Positions 22,903 to 33,414 of a stretch of DNA of 64,000 bases are shown piece after piece. Each line of letters begins with the position of its first letter. The stretch's first letter is position 1. Made by a program: the position numbers and the translations under genes. A model generated the notes under the pieces. That model had not been told where the DNA came from. It saw nothing but the letters and a program-made list of their open reading frames with translations, and made no database searches. The stretch is taken from contig JAWNZC010000348.1 in assembly GCA_035771165.1 (NCBI GenBank), positions 5,506,501 through 5,570,500 of the forward strand. Direction: 5' to 3'. This DNA comes from Paragorgia papillata. Taxonomy: Eukaryota; Cnidaria; Anthozoa; Scleralcyonacea; Coralliidae.

Positions 22903-23070
22903 ACGCCCAAGGTACTCGGTGGTCGGTCGCATGAGAAGATCTCCAACACCAGACTACGCAACCTCAAAGAGAAGACGCTACGCTACTGATTCCGAATGGT
23001 ACACATACCTTGGTGTTCAACACAAAGCTGCAGATGCCCTTTTCCGCCATCCCACTGGCCCCACGAACCC
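22903..23070 (+). pseudogene. Gypsy RNase H remnant, C-terminal part
   Basis: Continues the outer gypsy after the transposon: SNTRLRNLKEKTLRY then, one frame away, QHKAADAL..RHPTGP, the usual end of gypsy RNase H. Confidence 0.65.
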
Positions 23071-23406
23071 AGGCATACTGACATTGCCAGATGACGTAGC
23101 AGCCACGAGCGATTTGGTTGCCCCACTCCTACTCGGCACTTCTGGTCGGCTGGCATCCGCAGCAACGACTCCAACGACCCTTCACCAACACCAAGCTCTC
23201 CCACCATCGACGACCAACTGGCGTCATCAGCTTCCTCAACATTAAGTACCATGGCTGTCACATGGGATAGGGTCAAACTGGCGACAACGAGCGACCAAGA
23301 CATGGTCCAGCCAGTCTTCATCGTCGAGTCAGGCTTCCCTGAGTTTTGACACGAGCTGCCACCAACACTCCAGGAATACTATCAGTTCCGTGAACACCTA
23401 TACACA

Positions 23407-23661
23407 GTGGACGGTATCGTCCTCTACAAGGACCGCATCGTCATACCACCTTCACTCCGACAACATATCCTGACCACACTCCACTCAGCACATCAGGGTG
23501 TGACCTCCATGACGTCACGTGCAAAAACAACCGTGTTCTGGCCAGGCATCACACCAGCTATCACGGCCGTACGAAAAAACTGCAATCATTGCAATCGCAT
23601 GGCACCCTCACAACCCAATGCACCACCCTCTCCCACCATGACACCAGCATACCCCTTCTAA
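23407..23661 (+). pseudogene. Gypsy integrase zinc-binding region
   Basis: An 84-codon frame encodes DGIVLYKDRIVIP, then LRQHILTTLHSAHQG and FWPG...CNHCNRMAPSQP, the HHCC finger that precedes the integrase core. The core downstream is shifted and interrupted. Confidence 0.75.
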
Positions 23662-23699
23662 TGTGTGTGCGCGAACTCCTTCCATTACAGGGGAGTAAA

Positions 23700-24450
23700 C
23701 TACCTTGTCGTGGTGGATCGATCAAACTGGCCCGTCATCGAACGGGCACACGAGGGCTCAAAAGGCTTCATCGACTGTTTACGGCGTAATTTGTGACGTT
23801 TGGCATCCCAGATGAGTGCGCGACAGACGGTGGTCCCGAGTTTACTGCAGCCGCTACATGCCAATTCCTGAATGAGTGGGGAGTACACCACAGATTATCA
23901 TCCGTTGCATTCCCATACTCAAACTGGAGTGAAAACCGTCAAACGAATCATCACCATCAACACTAGCCCAAACGGAAGCCTCCACACAGAAAGCACTGCA
24001 ACGAGCCATTCTCCAGTACCACAACACCCTCGACCCCTACACGAAGTTATCTCCCGCCCAATGTGTATTTGGAAGACCTATCCTGCCTGGTTGCTATACA
24101 AGCCCCATCCAACCTGGAGCGACACTCTAGCCACCAGAGAGGAAGCGCTAAGGAACAGGCACATGAAGGCAGCTGAGAGATGGTCCAAGCCTAACCCTAA
24201 CCCTTGCATACGACTGAGAAACTCCCACCACTGGTAGTCGCTAATCATGTCAGGAACCAGAATCAAACCGGTCCACACCCCACCAAGTGGGACAAAACAG
24301 GTATTGTCATAGAAGTCCATCAATTCAACCAGTATGTTGCGCGCGTCGATGGCTCAGGCAGGATCACTCTTCGCAACCGCAAGTTCCTGAGGAAATATGT
24401 CCCTGTGCAAACGCAGCCACCTCGCAGCACAATCGACGACGATCTCCACC
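23700..24450 (+). pseudogene. Gypsy integrase core and tail, degraded
   Basis: Scattered frames read like integrase core (SSTVYGVICDVWH-type segment, QRAILQYHNTLDPYTKLSPA) and C-terminal chromatin-binding tail, with several stops and shifts. No intact catalytic triad can be read. Confidence 0.5.
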
Positions 24451-24866
24451 ACATTACATGCAGACCACCATTCAGGTCCAGAAACACAACCACCCTACTG
24501 CCAAAACAAACATGCATCCCAGCTTCGAATCACCCAGAACATCATCCATCACCTACCGCCTCTCCGTCCAACAGCCAGGATGGTCCAACCTACACTAGAC
24601 CTAACACCTGACTCTAGTCACACCAAACACCCCACGCCGCCCTGCTTTGGAAGCTCCATCACCACGTCACCCAGCCATACAACCTCTAGAAGACTAATGG
24701 ATCCTAAGTCCTAACAAGGAAGGCATTCTGGAATGCAGGAATCTCCAAACATGTTGAGACCCTCAATAAGACAATGACGCGACCAATCATCCGGTTTAGT
24801 TGCGTTTTAATTAATTGTTTCGGTCTTTACTGCCCTCCTTCCTTGAAGTCCGAACATTGTGACCGT

Positions 24867-25022
24867 AATAGACTATATTAGGACATACTTAACTCGGAGG
24901 GACCTGGGTACGAGGTCGTGACCTTGTTTTGTTTAGTTCTTTCATCATTCCTTCGAGGATTGATGTATGTTAATTGTATTTAAAAGAATAAAGATACCTT
25001 TGCGAAATGGATGTGCTCCTAT
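24867..25022 (+). repeat. 3' LTR (partial) of the decayed gypsy element
   Basis: Direct partner of 16962-17128; the true start may be TGTGACC at 24858. Confidence 0.7.
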
Positions 25023-25780
25023 CCATAATTGCTAGTTTTGGCCTTGATTGTATAATTTAAGAATTTTGTTGCAGAGAATGCTTTCTCCCTGAGGTAGCAC
25101 TGATCCCACCACTGATTGATTGTACAGAAGACAATATGTACTTAGAAAGCCATTATATATAAGATCCCATGCAGGTGTCGAAACAACAACCTGAGTCTTC
25201 AATAATTGCTCTAGTTATATGTTTAAAAATATCCCTCACCTTTTTGTGTATAGAACCCCTCTGTACATACTTACTGGTACACTTGTCACACCTTAAAGTA
25301 ATATATCAATTACACAAGACGTTACACAATTACACAAGTTTCGTCACAATATACAAACATTGAGAATTGGGGGTGAAAACTAATGAGGTTATAGCTGAGT
25401 TTCTAAATTAAGGCTAAAAAACAAACCTGGGTTTCTTTTTGCAAAAACTTTGGTAGGGTAGGTCGGGTTTCTTCTCTGCCCTGAGGCAATATCAATGTTA
25501 TTCGATCTTTCCAAAACTAAATGTTGATTACGGTCGCACAGATATACAACAAACAAACAAACAAACAAACAAACAAACAAGTAAGTTACAGGCTATTAAG
25601 CCAAAATCTAAAGTTGGTTCAATGTAATATAATTTATTAAAGGAATTTAAAGCTAATTTTGAGCAAGTTGCCAGAATGCCCACCATCCTTGCTATCCCAG
25701 GCTCCTCAAAACATCAAAATGACAATGAAAAGATTTAAGTGTCAGCATTTTGGAAACCCAGGGATTTTTTTTTTTTTTAT
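25023..25780. other. AT-rich stretch with (AAAC)n
   Basis: A short microsatellite of AAAC units lies at about 25550-25580. Nothing coding is supported. Confidence 0.35.
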
Positions 25781-26206
25781 TACCGTATTTACTCGTTTAA
25801 GCGCCGCCCCCGATTAAGCGTATGAGCCGCATATGAGAACAAAAATATTAAAGAGCGCCGCCCTCGAACCAGCGCCGCAGAATTATTCACAACAATGCGG
25901 CGCTTAATCGACGCACCGTCAGACAGAAATGTTCGAGACTAAAAAACAACTACAGTACATCTCAATCTTAAATCAGCCTTGGAAATTTATTCTCCTGTAT
26001 TACAGTGTTTTAAAGTTCAAAGTGAGTATATTTCAATGCTCTCCCATTTAACTCTCTCTTGAAACATGTTTATTTTGTTGTTAACATTTCTTGTTATCGT
26101 TTACAAATAAAATAATTTTTAAAGAGCGATGCCCTCAAATAAGCGCCGCATCCGAAACACTAAAAATTTAAAGAGCGCCGCGGCGCTTAAACGAGTAAAT
26201 ACGGTA
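25781..26206. mobile_element. MITE-like element, TACCGTATTTACTCG termini
   Basis: The left end TACCGTATTTACTCGTTTAA and right end TTAAACGAGTAAATACGGTA are perfect 20-base inverted repeats. Internal GCGCCGC-rich blocks near each end are also inverted. The 426-base element ends about 220 bases before the HEPN-STAND-ankyrin gene and may contribute to its upstream region. Confidence 0.8.
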
Positions 26207-26428
26207 AACCAACCTTTGAGGTGTTTGCATGCTTGGATAAATGAGATGATTACACTCTTTGAGGTAACGTTTGGTAAATACAGGTGAAAGTTTACTTATC
26301 CAAAGTTAAACCACTGTAGTATTTTGGTACTGATTTCCTTTGTTTTCAATTTATGAATTATTTATAAGTTGGCAAGATGCACGAGGAATAGCAATCACAT
26401 TGACTTTTTCTTCCCATTTAGCCTCCAA

Positions 26429-27410
26429 ATGAGTTCTCATGACGATTTGATGTTATATTATAAACGGCGAAACAATCCTGACTACCACAACTGGCTTGCA
26501 GTTGGTGATGCCCTGAGAGTTTTGTGTGGTAGTTTACGACGCTATGCTGAAGCCAAAATGAAAGATTTACAGGCTTCAATAACAAGCAAACTTGGTACAA
26601 TGAAGTGTACATGTTTGGTTACTCCAGGAAAAAAGTCAAACCCACACAAGAACACAAAGACCTGGTGTGTATGGGCCCAAGAGTTGTCGAAACATCACTG
26701 TATTAGAAAAATAAGCCGTATCCCATGGCATCAAAGCAACAGTTCCAAGTGGGACGACCCTACAGATGGCTACTGGGAAATCGCAAAGATATTTATGTCG
26801 GAACTTGGTAGCAACAGCACCAATGTTAAAGATCCAAGCTCAACTGATTCTACTGGTCTTTTAAACTTGCTATATTTTTGCACTTATTTTAATATTCAAC
26901 AGTCTTTGGTGAAACCCATACGAGATTGGAGAAACAAATTGGCGCATTCCCCTGATCAGTTGTTACAAGACTCAGATAAGCAGTCAGCTTTTAATGATAT
27001 ATTCCATTTATTGGATGATCCAGAATTAATGGCTAGCAAAGAAGTACAATATTGTCGTAAACAAATTGAAGAAGTTCGTGGTTCAGACATTTCGATTTTG
27101 CAGAAGGATGAGTTGCTTATAATGAAAGAGTTTACAGAACTTAAATCTAATCATCAGGAAAGAAATATGGAGAAAGTTATGAAAAAGCTGAACAAAATTA
27201 CTGTGGCAAAGAAAGATTTGCGAAACTCGCCGAACGAAGATGAGACACATACTAGAATTCAAGGAACTGAACTTGTCATTCTTTTTATTAGTTTTATCCT
27301 CGGGAGTATCTTCGGACTTTTCCAGAATGGTGCAAAAGGATTGCGATGGTTTTTGCTGATGTTAATCGTTCTTCAAGTGGGAGATAAATCAATGCTGTCC
27401 TCTAATACTG
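26429..27410 (+). CDS. HEPN-STAND-ankyrin gene, exon 1 (HEPN and membrane segment)
   Basis: 982 bases, ending AATACTG|GTAGAT. It includes WLAVGDALRVLC, CTC near residue 60, SSKWDDPTDGYWEIAKIFMS and RDWRNKLAH. An ATG 60 bases upstream (26369) is in frame but reads through the probable splice acceptor at 26412-26421, so I chose 26429. If the intron is retained, the frame stops at 27425-27427. Confidence 0.72.
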
Positions 27411-30400
27411 GTAGATATTTTTTTTAGTTAGTAAATTGGCGATATTTGGACGGTGTGTATGCATGGTTCTTTCAGAAAATTTTTCACATGGGCCAATATT
27501 TAAATTAAAAAAGTTACATAAATTGCATGTGAAAATTTATGTTACACACCCGCAGATATTTACAGTACATGGAAAGATTTTGCAAGTAAAATAGCACTAT
27601 ACTCTATAGTTTCAGAACGTCGCACTTCTACTGTCTCGAATTCAATTCAATTGGATACCACTGAAATGTTACTGCAGTTTTAAACGTCGAATGTAATCAG
27701 TTACACCCAACGAAATATGTAAGAGACAGATAAGGACCAGGGATTGCAGGGAATTGAAAGATATTTCCTTAACGTTATCATAATTTTTGAATTGAATTTG
27801 ACACTGCAGAAATTTGACGTTTGAAACTGAGTCGAACGTTTGCTGCACCGAATGGGATGGAACTTGTTGAAGTTAACTCACCTGCCGCATTTAGTTCGCC
27901 ATATGTGCCGAATTTAATGGTTTCAAACCTTAACGTGCACTTTAAGTTCTACCACGGGTTCTACCTCGCACTGAATTGCTGAATTGAATTTGACACAGCA
28001 GAAGTGCGACGTTTGAAGCAAGCCTGCATGACTGACTAAATAACTGACTGGTTCATTTGTTTGAAATATTAACATGTCTTTAATGGTATAGACTGTTGTA
28101 TAAAATAATAGTTTTTTGCTAACTTCAGGTGTAAATAGATTCCTCTATATAAGGAATACGAATGTACGATGTTAGTACGACGAGGTCGTCAAGAACGACG
28201 TGTTAGTTTATACAATATAATTCTTTACCCACAAACAAAGAGAATGAATAGGTTTTACACCTTGCATGGTTACACCACTCACCATTGTATTATATTTGTT
28301 CTTATTACTACTAGATCTTTGTTATTTGATTTATTTCTTAATCTTATGTTTTTATTTTAATTATTTTTTAGGCTGTTTCCGTGCAACCGTGAAATCACCA
28401 ATAAGTAGTTTGCAATTTCAAGAGTTTAATTTTTCGTCTTACTTAAACTATAAGAGAGATAATTTTTTTGGAAGAAAGTGGTTTTTTCGAGAACTTGAGA
28501 ATGTTTTTGAGAATATCAGTTGTCCACTGCATGGTGTGCTGATTCTTGGTGAACCAGGTTTTGGAAAATCAGCAATAATGTCTGAATTAATTTGCTCTCC
28601 GTTTTCCAGTTGGTTCATTCACGATAATATTATTGGATATCATTTATGCGATTATTCTGAAAAAGGTAAGCGTGATGGAGCAAGGTTTGTGCGCAACTTG
28701 GTCGACCAAATAGCCGGAAGTATCCCCGAGTATGCTCATCACGTGACTAACAACGAGCAAATACGCAGAGAACTAAACAAACGCTGTGACAGCGATCCTA
28801 TTGGCTGTTTTCATAGCACTATTGTTGGGCCTTTGCGAGAACTGAAGAATCAACCAGATAGCTTGCGTTATATCCTGATTGATGCTTTGGATGAATGTAT
28901 TGAAAATGACGTGACAACCTCTACAATACTCGACATACTTGGACACAAGATATCGGTTTTTCCAACCTGGTTAAAAATTATTCTTACTTCTCGCAATTGG
29001 ACTGTTGTTACTAACAAGATACCTCGAACAGTCAAAAGGATGACATTTAACCATTCAGATGAACAGAATTTAGAGGATATTCGCTCGTATATTAGGCTTT
29101 TTTGGTTTAAAAATTCGTTTTTTGTGGATAGGCTTTTGGAAGCGATGGGTTTAAGTTCCACAGCAGAAGGAAGAAACTCTTTAGTTAATGAACTGTCGAA
29201 TATTGGCGAAGGAAATTTCTTGTATATTAAGACAACCTTACAGTATTTGAATGAATCTGAAGGTAGAATCAACTGGAAATCCTTTCCAACAAGTCTGTAC
29301 GATACCTATCATATTTATTTCAAGCGTCAGTTTAATGAGGAAAGTTTTCGTCGATTTCAAGCTCTGTTTGAAGTCCTGATTGCTGCAACTTCTCCACTTC
29401 GTCTAAGTGAAATCGATTCGATTTTAAAGCTTCAAAACGAAAGCTATCAAGCGTATGATCTCGTTAAACAAGTATCTGGCCTTTTGCACTTTGGTCCTAA
29501 TGAAACGGTGCAGATTTATCATCAATCGTTTGCTGAGTGGTTAGAAGGAAAACCAGTTGATGTTAGTAGACTTACTATTTCTAAAGCGAAAGGACATGAA
29601 TACATTGGTGATCATTTTCTTCACAATCTAAGAATAAGAAATACATCCCTCAATATTAAGGAACTGTCTGAACTCGCTCCCCACTTGGCGCAAAGTGGAG
29701 TAGCCGAAAAATATACAAAAATGCTGGAGCTGATGAACGTTACCGAAATCCGGGATCCACACAGTAACAGTTGTATTTTACACGAGCTTGCATTAAAAGA
29801 TGAAAACGCGCCTATACTGGGTATTTTTGTAAGATTTTTTACATCTGCTGACATTGTGAACATATATAAAATGACACCAGCGCTTTATGCAACTTTAAAA
29901 GGAAATGTCGAGAACTTGAAGGTATTGATCAGAAACGGAATAGACATAAATTATATCACAGATTTGCCCGAGTTCATAGATGGCAGCCCATTAACACTGA
30001 ATGTACGAAAGATTAGAAAATACAGCATTATCCACGTTGCGTCCTACGAGGGCCATACAAAAATTGTTGAACTACTGTTAAAATCAAACGCTTCCTTTGA
30101 GAAACCTAGCGAAACTGGATTAACACCCTTGCACCTAGCTTCCGAACAAGGATATATCGATATTGTGAAGCTCTTGTACAACGCTGGATCAACTACTGAT
30201 GTCATCGCGCTTCATCACGCTGCTGCAAACAATCAGTCGAAAGTTGTGGAATTTTTACTAAATGTTATGAAAATACGCGATGAATGTTTACCATGTAACA
30301 CATGTCTCCTGTTTGATGATGAACAAAGTACTGATGTTCAAACAACGCATCTAATTTACCGTGAAACAGCTTTGTATGCTGCGGTATCTAGAAACCATAA

Positions 30401-32636
30401 AGAAATCGTAAAACTACTTTTATCGTTTGGAAATACCGCCTTGGAGTGTAGACATTTGTCTGGAAAGACTGTGTTAATGAATGCTGTAGAGAAAAACGAT
30501 ACTGAAATGGTAGAATTACTTTTACACGCAGGAGCAAATGCTGAGACAGTATGTGGACACGTACGAGAACAGCTGAAAGAAACTCATTGGACTCTCATAT
30601 CTTTGTTCCAGAGTGACCTGTATGCATTTGACTACAAAAATACTTGTTCGTGTGGCGACAAAGCAATCCATCACTGTGCGAAATATGGTTTATGGCAAAT
30701 AGCCGAACTAATTCTTGAAAAAGATAAGAATATGCTAGCATATAACTGCAAGGACTTTCTTCCACTGGATGTAGCAGTGTTGTATGATCATGTTGATTTT
30801 ATTCGAAATTTTAATCGTACCTTGCTGGAAACTCAAGATCGTTACATGATTAATAAAGCATTTGCTCTCCATGCTTCTTGGTGTGGCTCGTCTAAAACTT
30901 TAGAGTTGCTCTCTGATAATATGTATCACGATGACTTTTTAATGGTCGATGAAAATGAAATGACATTTCTTCATTACGCTGTTGGATGGTCGCCTTATCA
31001 AAATACTGGTATTCCGGAGTTAAAAATTTGTTCGCTGGTACTGGACGGTGATTATTGTACACAAAGCTATGCAACTGAAGTCAAAAAAGAATTTAGTAAA
31101 CGTCTTGCCACAGTGAAAATTTTGGTCGAATCACAAGTAGATCAATCTTCGTTTGTTAATAAAAAGGACAAAAACGGAAAAACTGCTCTTCATTATGCTG
31201 CTATGGCTGGTTTTGTGGATGCATTAAAGTATTTAGTAAAACATGGAGGCGATTGGAATATGAAAGATCGAGATGGTAATACTCCTTTGGCACTAGCACT
31301 GGTAGCATCACCATCACGTCCAGATTGCTTTCTTCGTTGCTATCGGACTTATGATAAGTTACAGTTCCGGATATGCAATACAACAATGTACGATTCAACT
31401 GTTGGGTACTTGATATGGTTGCAAAAGTCGATTATGAAAAAATGTGACTTGGAAAGCGCAAACTTATCTGCTACGGCTGTGGTAAAACAAATGCCTTTAA
31501 CTTTGTACACATTGTTGAAAGTTGGTGCAGATGTGAATTGTAAAATAGGCGAACTATTTCTAATGCATTTGAATATAGACGCCATGGTTCCACATAGCTT
31601 GCTTGCTTTCGAAACACTTCTTGAAAAAATACTGAAAGCAATTGGTTACGATTGGCGCAATTTGTGGTGCAATCCAAAACGTGACACTCTCTCACCACTG
31701 CACCTTGCAGCTACAATGGGAATAGGGTTCAATTTCGTGTACACGAAAGTGCGAACAATTGTCCCAGATTTGTATCGGAAATGTTACAACAAACATGGAG
31801 TGGGACCTCTCTACTTGGCTTATCTATACGAAGGTGTAAATTATGATCCAAAACTGTACCGTGAGTTTGCGGATCATGAAATTGATATAACGTCTTTACA
31901 ATATCCCGACCGCGAGGCCGAATATCATATAATCTTCAATCGTTTTTATAACTCACCTTGGCCTGAGACTGAAAATATTCTTTTTAATTTTCTGGATCCA
32001 GCGGAGCTCATGAATTATGCTGATGAAATAACAAACTGTCCAAATTTTTATGACCTCCTTCCTAATCGAGAAATGTTAAGAGATAGAAGTAAACATTGCT
32101 TTAAAAGTTATTCTTTATGGAAACTTGATATTGGTATTTTAAAAAACATCCCCATTTTTCTTGAATTAGATTTGATAGGATATTACCAGATCATCACATT
32201 GGCAAAGTTTGGCTCTGCACAGTCGATATGGTCTTTACACGTTATGGTATTTTCTTGGTTGAAATTCTATTTCGAAAAAAATGGTTCTTTTGCGCTTTGG
32301 TCTTATGCAACGCAAGCATTAAAACACCATCACGATTGTATGTGCATCCAGATAATGAATGACCTGCAGTTGTCACTTACGTTTTTACCACAAAATATTG
32401 TGACGACAGTCAATGAGTTTACCCAGAAAAGAATGGGTTGGGAACTTAACTCAACGTTTGATGATGTCAGAGACCGATGGCCTTTTTATTTCCTTTTTAA
32501 AAAAGCAATAGGAGAATACAAGTCCTATGAATACCTCCAAATATTAAACCAAAGACATCTATATATATACAAGTCCTATGAATACCTCCAAATATTAAAC
32601 CAAAGAAAACTTATTCATGACTTATTGACAATTTAA
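26429..32636 (+). CDS. HEPN-STAND NTPase-ankyrin repeat protein (two exons)
   Basis: Joining 26429-27410 to 28372-32636 restores one frame of 1,749 codons (1,748 residues). Domains in order: a HEPN-like helical region (about 1-240) with RNKLAH (R-x4-H) at residues 168-173; a hydrophobic segment ELVILFISFILGSIFGLF at about 280-298 and a second at about 306-318; a STAND-type P-loop NTPase from about 358, with Walker A GEPGFGKS (387-394) and Walker B YILIDALDE (about 494-502); a winged-helix-like linker; then a dozen or so ankyrin repeats at about 828-1445, and a tail without recognisable motifs. NTPase plus ankyrin resembles TANC proteins, while the N-terminus resembles the CXorf38/DZIP3-like HEPN families expanded in invertebrates. 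I infer an NLR-like sensor: ankyrins sense, the NTPase oligomerises, HEPN signals or cuts RNA. ATG 26429 follows an acceptor-like CCCATTTAG, so a 5' UTR intron is possible. Confidence 0.75.
27411..28371 (+). other. Intron of the HEPN-STAND-ankyrin gene
   Basis: 961 bases, GTAGAT to TTTTTTAG. It holds a MITE-like element (27611-28018). Open reading through its right end produces a spurious hydrophobic leader upstream of exon 2. Confidence 0.65.
27611..28018. mobile_element. MITE-like element inside the intron
   Basis: Left AACGTCGCACTTCTACTGT followed by CGAATTCAATTCA pairs with right TGAATTGAATTTGACACAGC and AGAAGTGCGACGTTT. Further internal copies of GAATTGAATTTGACAC occur near 27792. Confidence 0.65.
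28372..32636 (+). CDS. HEPN-STAND-ankyrin gene, exon 2 (NTPase and ankyrins)
   Basis: 4,265 bases from GCTGTTTCC to TAA. The exon encodes NFFGRKWFFRELENVF, the Walker motifs (28546-28572 and 28866-28898), TSRNWTVVT (sensor-like) and the ankyrin region (about 29870-31720; for example TGLTPLHLASEQGYIDIVK and NGKTALHYAAMAGFVD). The last 40 codons contain an imperfect 17-residue duplication. Having a whole NTPase-repeat region in a single exon is common for NLR-like genes that expand by duplication. Confidence 0.8.
32517..32609 (+). repeat. 51-bp in-frame tandem duplication at the C-terminus
   Basis: TACAAGTCCTATGAATACCT begins at 32517 and again at 32568; 39 bases are identical. The period of 17 codons keeps the frame and repeats YKSYEYLQILNQR. 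Confidence 0.9.
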
Positions 32637-32656
32637 GGCTAATTATTTTCTTTTCT

Positions 32657-32662
32657 AATAAA
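32657..32662 (+). terminator. Polyadenylation signal AATAAA
   Basis: AATAAA lies 21 bases after the stop codon of the HEPN-STAND-ankyrin gene and is a plausible cleavage signal for it. Confidence 0.6.
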
Positions 32663-33265
32663 ACGTTTTTCTATATAAGTAATATCTTAATTTCTATTTT
32701 GCTAATATTTAGCTTTACGGGTATTTCACGGGATCGCTAAAACCACAGTGATTCAGTATACTGTCTTTTTTTCTTAAACTATATATACAAATAAACAACT
32801 GTGAATAATCGGTGATTAATACTCACACAATTGCTGGGTAGAATAGAATAGATTTGTTTGAGCTCTGTCGAGAAAAACAATCTGGTAAAATATGAACAGA
32901 ACAAAACGGCAGATACTTCAGGAACAGAGTTCCGAATCTAGCACAGAGAACACGTATCTACTTTCAATATATTTTCTTTAGACTTCAGTATGAAAGGCAC
33001 TAAAGCTATAAGATATAGATGTACCTCTTTGAAGATCAAAGTGGCGCAGCGACGCTCCGACCACTTATCTCAATATAACTCGATGAGACATGGGATCGAA
33101 TTTTGCGTGTAAGCTGTATATGCTGACGTGATCCCTACTAAGATGGCGGAAAGCTTTCGTCGATAGAAAACAGATAAAAAGAGTCACTTAAAGAAGATTA
33201 AACGAATGCAATAAAACAAGAAGTACTCAGGCAATGCAGCTGTTGTGTTCAGAGTTAAGACTATT
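32663..33265. other. Intergenic, no feature supported
   Basis: AT-rich with no domain-bearing frame and no clear repeat. Confidence 0.35.
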
Positions 33266-33414
33266 AAGCCCTGATCAAACGAGAACGCAAGTCATCGCAA
33301 GTTTTAGCTTGTGCTTGCTTGTGTCTCGTTTGACCACCAGCTTGTGATGACTTGCGTCGCAAGTCATCGTAAGCTAACTTGCGATAACTTGCGTTCTCGT
33401 TTGATTATAGGGCT
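33266..33414. mobile_element. MITE-like hairpin, ATCAAACGAGAACGCAAGT family, copy 1
   Basis: AGCCCTGATCAAACGAGAAC at left and GTTCTCGTTTGATTATAGGGCT at right are inverted. The interior repeats CAAGTCATCGCAAGTT-like words. Copy 2 is at 50121-50350. Confidence 0.75.

Larger units (their letters stand above)
16962..25022 (+). mobile_element. Decayed Ty3/gypsy retrotransposon with nested insertions
   Basis: Two related LTRs bracket fragments in gag-pol order: a gag trace (18060-18350), protease/RT-entry trace (18440-18900), RNase H split in two (18955-19239 and 22903-23060), integrase zinc finger (23407-23660) and broken integrase core/tail (23700-24450). All frames carry stops and frameshifts. 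The RNase H is interrupted at its DHKP motif by a 3.65-kb TIR transposon. This is an old copy and cannot be autonomous. Confidence 0.75.

Noticed and set aside
28266..28371. Hydrophobic leader at the start of the long ankyrin-protein frame, as a signal peptide or membrane helix
   Set aside because: It is AT-rich intron sequence ending in a strong splice acceptor; the phase fits exon 1 exactly.
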